From positions 1 to 10,000 of the forward strand of contig JAIWOL010000067.1 of assembly GCA_020216925.1 (NCBI GenBank): a stretch of DNA of 10,000 bases. The letters are read 5' to 3'. A model generated the notes under the pieces. The model worked only from the letters and a program-made list of their open reading frames with translations. It was not told the DNA's origin and did not search any database. This DNA comes from Thiobacillus sp. GTDB lineage: Bacteria; Pseudomonadota; Gammaproteobacteria; Burkholderiales; Thiobacillaceae. Both the position numbers and the translations under genes were made by a program. This document shows positions 1-6,424 of this stretch, piece after piece (position 1 is the first letter of the stretch; each line of letters starts with the position of its first letter).

Positions 1-556
1 CGTGCCGGGCGACAAGGTTCTGAAAAACGGCGATATCGTGAACCTCGACATCACCGTGATCAAGGACGGCTGGCACGGCGACACCAGCCGCATGTTCGCG
101 GTGGGCGAAGCATCGATTCAGGCAAAACGCTTGATCCAGATAACCTACGAGGCAATGTGGATAGGCATCGCCTGTGTTAAACCCGGTGCCCGGCTGGGCG
201 ACATCGGTCATGCCATCCAGCACTTTGCTGAAAACCAGGGATACAGCGTGGTGCGCGAATTCTGCGGCCACGGCATCGGCCGCAAGTTTCACGAAGACCC
301 GCAGGTGCTGCATTACGGCAAACCCGGCACCGGCCTCGTGCTGGAACCCGGCATGATCTTCACCATCGAACCGATGATCAACGCCGGCAAACGCGATATC
401 CGCCAGATGCCGGACGGATGGACCATCGTCACCAAGGATCGCAGTCTCTCCGCACAGTGGGAACACACGGTTCTGGTCTCGGCCAACGGGTTTGAAGTCC
501 TGACCGTTTCGGCCGGCAGTCCGGCCATTCCCGACCGCATCCGCCAGGCCGCGTGA
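1..556 (+). CDS. map: Methionine aminopeptidase type I, 3' part (5' end outside window)
   Basis: Removes the initiator methionine from new cytosolic proteins using a dinuclear metal centre. The visible 184 residues (numbered from the codon at base 2) align without gaps to E. coli Map from about residue 82 onward, so roughly 81 N-terminal residues lie before the window; the GTG at base 2 is an internal valine, not a start. All five metal ligands are visible: Asp16, Asp27, His90 (in GHGIG), Glu123 (in FTIEPM) and Glu154 (in WEHT), matching E. coli D97, D108, H171, E204 and E235. The second active-site histidine, His97 (in FHE), is also kept. The stop codon overlaps the glnD start as GTGA, so the two are probably co-translated. 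The map-glnD order is common in proteobacteria. No sign of damage in the visible part. Confidence 0.97.
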   Translation, partial: VPGDKVLKNGDIVNLDITVIKDGWHGDTSRMFAVGEASIQAKRLIQITYEAMWIGIACVKPGARLGDIGHAIQHFAENQGYSVVREFCGHGIGRKFHEDPQVLHYGKPGTGLVLEPGMIFTIEPMINAGKRDIRQMPDGWTIVTKDRSLSAQWEHTVLVSANGFEVLTVSAGSPAIPDRIRQAA

Positions 557-3093
557 ACGCTGTTTCGCTCGCCGGCCTGCGCGACCAGCTCAGGTCGGGC
601 CGCAGCGCACTGGCCGAGTCCTGGCGCGCCCGGCCAGTGGCCAGTCGCTACCTCGCCCGTCACGCCGCGCTGGTCGACGGCGTGTTGGCCGCGCTCTGCG
701 AACGCCTGCACCTGCCGGCCGGCGTCTGCCTGGCTGCCGTGGGCGGATACGGCCGGGGGGAATTGTTTCCCGGCTCCGACGTCGACGTGCTCCTGCTGCT
801 GGATGCCGAACCTGACGCCAACGATCGGGTAAAGCTCGAGGCCTGGGTACGCGCCTGCTGGGATATCGGCCTGGAAATCGGCCACAGCGTGCGCACGGTG
901 GCAGCCTGTCTGGCGGAAACCGCCGACATCACCGTGGAAACCAATCTGCTCGAAGCGCGCTACCTGTGGGGACGCCGGGCGCTCTACACGGAGTTCGAGC
1001 GCCGCTTTCGGGCGCGTTTCGATCCCCGTGCCTTTTTCGAGGGCAAGCTCGCCGAACAGGCAGCGCGGCACGCGCGCTACGACGACAGCGCCTACAAGCT
1101 CGAACCCAATATCAAGGACAGTCCGGGCGGCCTGCGCGACCTTCATACCGTCCACTGGCTGGCGCAGGCCTGCGCCATCCCGGCGGGCTGGGCCGGCCTC
1201 GTCCGCGCAGGCCTGATCACCGAGGCCGAAGCGCGTCATATCGCGCGTGAAGAACGCACCCTTGCCACACTGCGGATCCATCTCCACCTGCTGGCGGGAC
1301 GGCGCGACGACCGGCTGGCCTTCGACTATCAGACCGAGCTTGCCACCCGCCTGGGCCTTGCCGCCACGCCGCACAGGCGCGCGGGCGAACGCCTGATGCA
1401 GGGCTATTACCGCGCCGCCAAGCTGGTGCAGCGCGCCAACGACATTCTCATCCAGTCCCTGCGTGTGCGCCTGTTTCCGGTCACGGGGGCACCCGAGATT
1501 GTCGACAGCGATTTTCAGGTACGCGGAAAACTGCTCGAAATGCGCGCACCCGATCTGTTCGAGCGCGAACCCGGTGCGCTGCTGCGCGCATTCATGGCTT
1601 ATGCCCAGCATCCCGAGCTTGCCAGCTTCGAACCGGCCACGCTGCGCGCCTTGTGGCGGGGCAGTACGCGCATCGACGCCGCGTTTCGCGCCAATCCCGC
1701 ACACCGGGGGCTGTTCATGGCCTTGCTGCGGCAGCCGGCGGGCATCACCCGTGCGTTGCGCGCCATGCATCGCTATGGTCTGCTTGGCCGCTACATTCCG
1801 GCCTTTGGGCGCGTCGTCGGGCAGATGCAGCATGATCTCTTCCACATTTACACCGTGGACGAACACATCCTCACCGTGTTGCGCAATGTGCGGCGGCTGA
1901 CGGTGCCCGCTCTGGCTCACGAACTGCCGCTCGCCAGCCAGCTCATGGCCGATTTCGACAAGCCCGAACTGCTCTATCTGGGCGCCCTGTTCCACGACAT
2001 CGCCAAGGGGCGCGGCGGCGACCACTCCGAACTAGGCGCGGCCGATGCCCGGCGTTTCTGCAGGCAACATGGCCTGCCCGCCGAAGATATCGACCTGGTC
2101 GCCTGGCTGGTGGAAATGCATCTGGTGATGTCGCGCACCTCGCAAAAGGAAGACATCAGCGACCCCGACGTGATCGCCGCTTTTGCCGCAAGGGTCGGAA
2201 GCGTGCGCCGTCTTGTCGCGCTGTATCTCCTTACCGTGGCCGACATCCGGGGGACCAGTCCCAAGGTATGGAACGCCTGGAAGGGCAAGCTGCTGGAAGA
2301 CCTGTATCGCGCCGCGCGCGCGCGCATCGAGGGCGGCCGGGCGGAAGACATACACGCCAAACAGACTGAGGCGCGCGTCAATCTTGCGCTCTATGGCCTG
2401 CCAGCCGATGCCGCCGACGCACTGTGGAAACAGCTCGATGCACGCTATTTTGTGCGCTATGACGCACGCGATCTGGCCTGGCAGGCCCGCATGCTCTGGC
2501 GGCGCGCCGACACCGCCACGCCGGTGGTGCGCGCCCGTCTGTCGCCGGCAGGCGAAGGCATCCAGGTGCTGGTCTACGCCCCCGACCGGGCCGATATTTT
2601 CGCGCGTATCTGCGGTTTTTTTGCGCGCATCCAGTACACCATCCTGGAAGCCAAGATCCACACCACGCAGCACGGCTATGCGCTGGACAGTTTCCAGGTG
2701 ATGGATCTTGCCAACCGCGGCATACACTACCGCGATTTCCTTGCCTTCGTGGAACACGAACTGGCACGCGACCTGGATCCGGCCCAGCCGGTCCAGCCGC
2801 CGCCGCGCGGCCGTCTGTCGCGGCATCAGCGGCACCACCCCTACCCCACCACGGTGCGGATCGAGACCGACGCGGCGGGCGGAGCCATGCTGACGATCAC
2901 CTGTGCCGACCGCGGCGGCCTGCTGTTTGCGGTGGCCGAAACCCTGATGCGGCATGATCTCGGCGTCTACGCCGCCAAGATCGACACGCTGGGCGAGCGG
3001 GTCGAGGACACTTTCCTGATTCGGGGAAACCGCCTGAACACGGCGGCCGGTCGCGCCGCGCTGGAGAACGACCTGCGCGCCGCGCTGGCCTGA
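553..3093 (+). CDS. glnD: GlnD: bifunctional PII uridylyltransferase / uridylyl-removing enzyme
   Basis: Cytosolic nitrogen sensor that uridylylates PII proteins (GlnB/GlnK) when glutamine is low and removes UMP when glutamine is high, thereby steering glutamine synthetase adenylylation and Ntr control. The 846-residue protein has the full family order. The nucleotidyltransferase motif GGYGRGE (64-70) is followed by SDVD (75-78) with Asp76 and Asp78 as metal ligands. An HD hydrolase domain follows, with His438, HD at 481-482, His491, His523 and Asp564. Two C-terminal ACT domains lie at about 669-745 and 776-846. E. coli GlnD is 890 residues; shorter forms are usual in betaproteobacteria. The GTG at 553 was chosen because it overlaps the map stop (GTGA) and gives a normal N-terminus; no nearer start fits. 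The stop lies 18 bases from the converging gene, with no convincing hairpin terminator between them. Confidence 0.97.
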   Translation: MNAVSLAGLRDQLRSGRSALAESWRARPVASRYLARHAALVDGVLAALCERLHLPAGVCLAAVGGYGRGELFPGSDVDVLLLLDAEPDANDRVKLEAWVRACWDIGLEIGHSVRTVAACLAETADITVETNLLEARYLWGRRALYTEFERRFRARFDPRAFFEGKLAEQAARHARYDDSAYKLEPNIKDSPGGLRDLHTVHWLAQACAIPAGWAGLVRAGLITEAEARHIAREERTLATLRIHLHLLAGRRDDRLAFDYQTELATRLGLAATPHRRAGERLMQGYYRAAKLVQRANDILIQSLRVRLFPVTGAPEIVDSDFQVRGKLLEMRAPDLFEREPGALLRAFMAYAQHPELASFEPATLRALWRGSTRIDAAFRANPAHRGLFMALLRQPAGITRALRAMHRYGLLGRYIPAFGRVVGQMQHDLFHIYTVDEHILTVLRNVRRLTVPALAHELPLASQLMADFDKPELLYLGALFHDIAKGRGGDHSELGAADARRFCRQHGLPAEDIDLVAWLVEMHLVMSRTSQKEDISDPDVIAAFAARVGSVRRLVALYLLTVADIRGTSPKVWNAWKGKLLEDLYRAARARIEGGRAEDIHAKQTEARVNLALYGLPADAADALWKQLDARYFVRYDARDLAWQARMLWRRADTATPVVRARLSPAGEGIQVLVYAPDRADIFARICGFFARIQYTILEAKIHTTQHGYALDSFQVMDLANRGIHYRDFLAFVEHELARDLDPAQPVQPPPRGRLSRHQRHHPYPTTVRIETDAAGGAMLTITCADRGGLLFAVAETLMRHDLGVYAAKIDTLGERVEDTFLIRGNRLNTAAGRAALENDLRAALA

Positions 3094-3111
3094 CGGGCCT
3101 GTGCGGCGGAT

Positions 3112-3345
3112 TCAGATCGAGGGGCGGGCGTACTCGTCGACGTAGCGGCCGCGAGCCGGGGCCTTGCGTGCAGGTGGCGTTTTTTTCCTGATGCCGTCGG
3201 CCGGTTTCTTGAGCTTGTCGTCCAGTTCGGTCTTGCTGCGCGGGCGCGCGCGGTCGGGCCGGCCTGTCGGGCCGACGCCGGTTGCCCCGGCACACAGTTC
3301 GCCCCGCACGTCTATCGGCTGATCCGGTTGCACCAGGCATTTCAT
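3112..3345 (-). CDS. Unknown 77-residue basic protein coupled to the FlaF-family gene
   Basis: I do not recognise this product. The ATG at 3345 overlaps the stop of the upstream FlaF-family gene as ATGA, the signature of translational coupling. A more upstream ATG (3438) in the same frame would run through the end of that gene and is less likely. Residues 1-30 contain two cysteines (3 and 18). From about residue 31 to the end the protein is rich in Arg, Lys, Pro and Asp, has no hydrophobic segment and looks disordered, ending in an acidic/aromatic tail (RGRYVDEYARPSI). There is no signal peptide. It would be transcribed with the FlaF-family gene from the candidate FliA promoter. In G+C-rich DNA a 77-codon frame can occur by chance, and two other frames are also open here, so reality rests mainly on the ATGA overlap. 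Confidence 0.5.
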   Translation of the reverse strand: MKCLVQPDQPIDVRGELCAGATGVGPTGRPDRARPRSKTELDDKLKKPADGIRKKTPPARKAPARGRYVDEYARPSI

Positions 3346-3728
3346 GCCGCGGCCCGCCATTCGCGCAGGCTGCCCGCCAGGGTGCGCGTCAGGGCGATCA
3401 ACCCGCTCAGCGCTTCTGCACTGGGCGTGGAAGCGCACGAACCGATCTTGCTTTCGGCATACACCGAGAGAATCAGCAGGTTGTGCTGCACGTCCGCCGG
3501 CAGCGACAGCGAACCGGCCGCCAGCGCAGCCTGGATGTCGCCCCAGACACGACGGCTTTCCGCCAGCGCGCCTGCAAGCTGCGATTCGCGCCCCGGGGCG
3601 TTCCAGTATCGCTGCACGGTCATCAGCTGTGCGGCAATGTCGTCGAGCCTTATGGCTTCAAACGGCAGTCCGCGCGCCGGGCGGATGCCGCTTTGCGCCC
3701 TTTCGATATCAAATTGCTCGGGGTTCAT
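3342..3728 (-). CDS. FlaF-family flagellar protein (probable)
   Basis: A 128-residue, soluble, mostly helical protein. The central pattern resembles the FlaF family as I recall it from Caulobacter: an SRRVW motif (58-62, compare NREVW), a SLPADVQHNLLILSVY stretch (75-90, compare the QLPPALRAGIISLALW region), then a C-terminal ALSGLIALTRTLAGSL helix (106-121). In Alphaproteobacteria FlaF is needed for flagellin production or secretion, usually with FlbT, which is absent here. The start at 3728 was chosen because AAGGA stands 5 bases upstream; the longer in-frame start at 3935 would run into def and carries no conserved sequence. A candidate sigma-28 promoter 34 bases upstream supports a flagellar role. 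The following 77-codon gene overlaps by ATGA. Family assignment is from remembered sequence, not a search. Confidence 0.6.
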   Translation of the reverse strand: MNPEQFDIERAQSGIRPARGLPFEAIRLDDIAAQLMTVQRYWNAPGRESQLAGALAESRRVWGDIQAALAAGSLSLPADVQHNLLILSVYAESKIGSCASTPSAEALSGLIALTRTLAGSLREWRAAA

Positions 3729-3733
3729 TCCTG

Positions 3734-3738
3734 TCCTT
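3734..3738 (-). promoter_or_regulatory. Ribosome binding site fixing the start of the FlaF-family gene
   Basis: On the minus strand AAGGA lies 5 bases before the ATG at 3728. It is one of the better Shine-Dalgarno matches in the window and favours this ATG over the in-frame upstream ATG at 3935, which would overlap def. Confidence 0.65.
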
Positions 3739-3761
3739 GCGTGCCATGTTGACGCTTCTGG

Positions 3762-3788
3762 ATAGCGGCCTGCGGGCAAGCAACTTGA
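3762..3788 (-). promoter_or_regulatory. Candidate sigma-28 (FliA) promoter
   Basis: Read on the minus strand: TCAAGTTG (3788-3781), an 11-base spacer (3780-3770), then GCCGCTAT (3769-3762). The E. coli FliA consensus is TAAAGTTT-N11-GCCGATAA, so each half matches 6 of 8 bases and the spacer length is exact, including the characteristic GCCG. Transcription would begin near 3755, giving a leader of roughly 25-30 bases ahead of the FlaF-family ATG. It lies in the 97-base gap after def, the only long gap in the minus-strand run. Identity as a promoter is inferred from sequence alone. Confidence 0.6.
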
Positions 3789-3825
3789 GTATGCGTCCGG
3801 CGGGAGCCGACGAACGGCAGACGGT

Positions 3826-4359
3826 TCAATCGTCAGATAAATCCTGGCCCGGAAAAAGCGTCTCGGTGAAGCCAAAATTGCGCATGTCACGTATCCGCAT
3901 GGGGTAGAGAATGCCTTGCAGATGGTCAACCTCATGCTGAACGACGCGGGCGTGAAACCCCCTCACACTCCGGTCGATGGCCTCGCCGGACGCATCGAAT
4001 CCCTGGTAACGCAATGCGGTGTGGCGCGGCACCAGACCCCGCATCCCGGGAACCGACAGGCAGCCTTCCCAGCCTTCCTCCATGGCGCCGGCAAGCGGGG
4101 CGAGGACAGGATTGATCAGCACCGTGAAAGGAACGGGTTCGACCTCGGGATAACGCGGGTTGCCATTGACTCCGAAAATCACCACCTGCAAACCCACGCC
4201 AATCTGCGGTGCGGCCAGCCCCGCACCGTTGAGCGCACGCATGGTGTCATGCATGTCGCCCAGCAGAGCGTGGAGTTCGGGCGTGTCAAATGCCGTCACC
4301 GGGTGCGCCGGCGACAGCAGGCGGGGATCGCCCATTTTCAGGACTTCGCGGACGGCCAT
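3826..4359 (-). CDS. def: Peptide deformylase
   Basis: Cytosolic metalloenzyme that removes the formyl group from the N-terminal methionine of new proteins, the step before Map acts. The 177 residues carry all three family motifs: [10 protein letters not shown] (45-54), EGCLS (98-102) and QHEVDHL (141-147). Cys100, His142 and His146 are the metal ligands and Glu143 the catalytic base. The [12 protein letters not shown] stretch after motif II and the lengthened loop at about 63-78 resemble the type 1A-like branch rather than the deformylase usually encoded beside fmt, so this may be a second copy in the genome (inference). The ATG at 4359 has GGAG 5 bases upstream. It overlaps the end of the rsuA-type gene by 22 bases, indicating one transcript. 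A 97-base gap follows. Confidence 0.95.
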   Translation of the reverse strand: MAVREVLKMGDPRLLSPAHPVTAFDTPELHALLGDMHDTMRALNGAGLAAPQIGVGLQVVIFGVNGNPRYPEVEPVPFTVLINPVLAPLAGAMEEGWEGCLSVPGMRGLVPRHTALRYQGFDASGEAIDRSVRGFHARVVQHEVDHLQGILYPMRIRDMRNFGFTETLFPGQDLSDD

Positions 4360-5066
4360 GGCTGCTCCAGCTTGTTGCGGTCATCGGCATCCAGCCAGCG
4401 CCACCCGCCCGGCGCCAGATCGTCCGGCAACCGGTAATCGCCGATGGCTTCGCGGTGCAGGGCGACGACGTGGTTGCCGGCTGCGGCGATCATGCGTTTC
4501 ACCTGGTGATATTTGCCTTCGGCGAGCACCAGCCGCAGGCCACGGGCGCCACAAGGCTCGCAGGCCAACGCCGCCAGTGGCGCCGGCTCGTCATTGAGCT
4601 GCACGCCGGCGCGCAGGGCGTCGAGCTGGGCATCCGTCACGTCTTCGGCGCAGTCGGCCCGATAGCGTTTGGGCACGTTTTTCTTTGGCGAGATCATGCG
4701 GTGCTGGAGCTGTCCGTCGTCGGTAAACACCAGCAGACCGGTGGTGTCCTGGTCGAGGCGGCCGACGCACTGCACTTTGCGCCTGACCAGGGGGGTAGGC
4801 AACAGCGAAAACACGCTGGGATGATGGCTGGGTTTGTGCGAACACTCGTAGCCCGCTGGTTTGTGCATCACCAGGCAGGCGCATTCGCGGTAGGGCCAGT
4901 CGGCCCCGTCAACAGTGAATACCAGGCCTTCGGTTTCGAACTCGGCTTCCGGGTTGTCGCAGACTTCGCCATTGACCCGGATTTCGCCACGCCGCAGCCG
5001 GTACAGGCAGTCCTTGCGGGAGCCAAAACCCTGGCTTTGCAGGGCGCGCAGCAGCCGCAGTTTCAC
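4338..5066 (-). CDS. rsuA: RsuA-type 16S rRNA pseudouridine synthase
   Basis: Predicted to isomerise a uridine in 16S rRNA (U516 in E. coli) to pseudouridine during small-subunit assembly. The 242-residue protein has an N-terminal S4-type RNA-binding domain (about 1-50, with GFGSRKDC and GEIRVNGE). A catalytic domain follows: HKPAGY (68-73), [10 protein letters not shown] (102-111) with the predicted catalytic Asp105, and [24 protein letters not shown] near the C-terminus. Colinearity with E. coli RsuA (231 residues) extends over the whole length, so RsuA is preferred over RluB/E/F, although specificity inside this family is hard to read. The GTG start at 5066 was chosen because it overlaps the mtnP stop as GTGA and gives an N-terminus like RsuA; no strong Shine-Dalgarno is seen, consistent with coupling. 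The same frame stays open far upstream, out of register with mtnP and hpt, which is a shadow. Confidence 0.9.
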   Translation of the reverse strand: MKLRLLRALQSQGFGSRKDCLYRLRRGEIRVNGEVCDNPEAEFETEGLVFTVDGADWPYRECACLVMHKPAGYECSHKPSHHPSVFSLLPTPLVRRKVQCVGRLDQDTTGLLVFTDDGQLQHRMISPKKNVPKRYRADCAEDVTDAQLDALRAGVQLNDEPAPLAALACEPCGARGLRLVLAEGKYHQVKRMIAAAGNHVVALHREAIGDYRLPDDLAPGGWRWLDADDRNKLEQPWPSAKS

Positions 5067-5824
5067 GGCACGACGCAACTGGATGCCTCGTCGGTGACGA
5101 GTTGCTCCAGCAGACGGCGCACTTGCAGCATCACCTCGCCCAATACAGCCTGGATGTCTTCCATCTGGATGCCTTCGGCGGAGGCCCCGCGTCCGGCCGC
5201 CCAGTTCACCACCGCTCCCACGGCTGCGTAGCTGAGCTCCAGTTCCCGCGCCAGATAGGCTTCCGGCATGCCGGTCATCCCGACCATGTCGCAGCCATCC
5301 CGAGCCATGCGGTTGATTTCGGCTGCGGTTTCCAGCCGTGGTCCCTGCACGGCCCCATAGACCCCGCCATCGCGCAGGCCAATGCCGGCATGCGCCGCCG
5401 CCTGCAACAGCGCGGCGCGCATGTCCGTGCAGTAGGGAAAGGTGAAGTCGAGATGCGTGACCGGCTTGTCGTTGCCCACAAAAAACGTGGTTTCGCGGCC
5501 GTGGGTGTAATCGATGATCTGGTCCGGCGCGACCAGCGTGCCGGGCAACAGGGCATCGTGGATGCCGCCGACGGTGGCGACCGAGACCACGCGGTCGACG
5601 CCATGGTCCTTCAGCGCCCAGAGATTGGCGCGGTAGTTCACGGCGTGAGGCGGGATGGTGTGGCCGTATCCGTGGCGGGCGATGAAGATCACATTCTGAT
5701 CGCACAGGCGGCCGAAGGTCAGCGCGCCGGAAGGTTCGCCGTAGGGCGTGCGCGCCACTTTGCGGTGCGTGATCTGCAGGTTGGCGAGTCGGGTGAGGCC
5801 GGTGCCTCCGATGATGCCCAGCAT
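5063..5824 (-). CDS. S-methyl-5'-thioinosine phosphorylase (MTAP/PNP family 2)
   Basis: Phosphorolyses a 5'-methylthio nucleoside to a free purine and 5-methylthioribose-1-phosphate. The 253 residues show GGTG (6-9), RHGYGH (50-55), NYRANLWAL (63-71), VGGIHD (85-90), QGPRLET (160-166) and MVGMTGMPEA (180-189). The base-site segment reads VVNWAAG with Asn207, where adenosine-preferring MTAPs carry Asp; Asn favours 6-oxopurines. The overall sequence resembles the Pseudomonas aeruginosa methylthioinosine phosphorylase as I remember it. Together these point to methylthioinosine rather than methylthioadenosine as substrate, yielding hypoxanthine. The hpt gene just upstream (3-base gap) makes the enzyme that consumes hypoxanthine, which strengthens the call. 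The ATG at 5824 is preceded by AAGGA about 10 bases away inside the end of hpt; the stop overlaps the next gene by GTGA. Some databases would label it mtnP. Confidence 0.88.
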   Translation of the reverse strand: MLGIIGGTGLTRLANLQITHRKVARTPYGEPSGALTFGRLCDQNVIFIARHGYGHTIPPHAVNYRANLWALKDHGVDRVVSVATVGGIHDALLPGTLVAPDQIIDYTHGRETTFFVGNDKPVTHLDFTFPYCTDMRAALLQAAAHAGIGLRDGGVYGAVQGPRLETAAEINRMARDGCDMVGMTGMPEAYLARELELSYAAVGAVVNWAAGRGASAEGIQMEDIQAVLGEVMLQVRRLLEQLVTDEASSCVVP

Positions 5825-5827
5825 GGT

Positions 5828-6373
5828 CTAGAGATCCTTCAATGCATAGATGGCGGGAAGATTGCGCCAGTAACCGTAAGCGTCCATGCCACAGCCGAAG
5901 ACGTAGCGATTGGGCACGGACATGCCAGTGAAATCTGCGCGGATGGGCTTGGCCAGCCCGTTGGCCTTGTCGGTGAGCACCGCCGTGAATACCGAGGCCG
6001 CGCCCAGTTCGAGCAGCTTGTCGCGCACGGCGGCAAGCGTCTCGCCCTCGTCGAGGATGTCGTCGAGCACCAGCACCACACGCCCGGCAACCTGTTTTCC
6101 CGGCAGGACTTTCCATTCCATCGCGCCGGCACGGGTATCGCCGCGATAGCGCGTGACGTGCAGGTAATCGAACTCCAGGGGAAAGGCCAGCCTGGGCAAC
6201 AGCTGCCCGGCAAACACGATCGCCCCCCCCATCACCGGCAAAACCAGCGGACACTCGCCGGCGAGGCGCAGGGAAATCTCAGCGGCCAGTCGATCCAGTG
6301 CGGCCTGCACTGCATCGGCATCGGCGATGCAATCGGCGGTATCGAGCAGATGTTGGGCGTCGGCGGGCGTCAT
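5828..6373 (-). CDS. hpt: Hypoxanthine-guanine phosphoribosyltransferase
   Basis: Cytosolic salvage enzyme joining hypoxanthine or guanine to PRPP to make IMP or GMP. The 181-residue protein has a type I phosphoribosyltransferase fold: PVMGGAIVFAGQL (46-58), DYLHVTRYRGDT (69-80), the PRPP-binding loop VLVLDDILDEGETL (100-113) with the paired Asp104-Asp105, and LTDK (133-136) whose lysine probably contacts the purine. The C-terminal NRYVFGCGMDAYGYWRNLPAIYAL is typical of proteobacterial Hpt. It is the first gene of the minus-strand run and ends 3 bases before the methylthioinosine phosphorylase gene, which produces its substrate. The ATG at 6373 gives the normal family length; no Shine-Dalgarno precedes it, but a TAAACT hexamer sits 6 bases upstream. 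The conserved PVMGGA segment is encoded across a run of eight G on the coding strand. Confidence 0.95.
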   Translation of the reverse strand: MTPADAQHLLDTADCIADADAVQAALDRLAAEISLRLAGECPLVLPVMGGAIVFAGQLLPRLAFPLEFDYLHVTRYRGDTRAGAMEWKVLPGKQVAGRVVLVLDDILDEGETLAAVRDKLLELGAASVFTAVLTDKANGLAKPIRADFTGMSVPNRYVFGCGMDAYGYWRNLPAIYALKDL

Positions 6374-6379
6374 GTGCGG

Positions 6380-6385
6380 AGTTTA
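6380..6385 (-). promoter_or_regulatory. Candidate -10 element of hpt (possible leaderless start)
   Basis: TAAACT on the minus strand ends exactly 6 bases before the hpt ATG, with no Shine-Dalgarno between. A -10 hexamer at this distance would place transcription start at or near the A of the ATG. I see no good -35 match at 16-18 bases upstream, so the call is tentative. Confidence 0.35.
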
Positions 6386-6412
6386 CCCGTACTCGCAGCC
6401 GCACGCCTCGGG

Positions 6413-6418
6413 TATGCT
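6413..6418 (+). promoter_or_regulatory. Candidate -10 element of ampD (possible leaderless start)
   Basis: TATGCT ends exactly 6 bases before the ATG at 6425, mirroring the arrangement on the hpt side of the same 51-base gap. No Shine-Dalgarno lies between it and the ATG. A clear -35 is not visible. If the second ATG (6428) is the true start the leader would be 3 bases long. Confidence 0.35.
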
Positions 6419-6424
6419 AGCCGG

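Noticed and set aside
313..2025. 570-codon open frame on the minus strand opposite map and glnD
   Set aside because: It lies opposite well-supported genes, has no recognisable domain, and long antisense frames are expected in G+C-rich coding DNA.
3180..3186. T7 run after glnD as a possible intrinsic terminator
   Set aside because: No stable G+C hairpin ends directly before the T run, and the run is explained by two Lys codons of the 77-codon minus-strand gene. The corresponding A7 is also not in the phase needed for a -1 frameshift heptamer.
3245..3275. Direct repeat TCGGGCCG in the 77-codon gene
   Set aside because: Two copies of 8 bases only, consistent with Gly/Pro/Arg-rich codons; not a repeat array.
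3709..3747. 12-codon upstream frame overlapping the start of the FlaF-family gene
   Set aside because: It would begin close to the predicted 5' end without a ribosome binding site; a short frame like this is readily due to chance.
3342..3935. Longer start for the FlaF-family gene at 3935
   Set aside because: It would overlap def by 110 bases, adds non-conserved residues, and lies upstream of the candidate promoter; the AAGGA-preceded ATG at 3728 is better.
4338..6254. 638-codon minus-strand frame that would fuse an N-terminal extension to the RsuA-type protein
   Set aside because: Its first part is out of register with mtnP and hpt, low-complexity Arg/His/Ala sequence; the true gene starts at the GTG at 5066.
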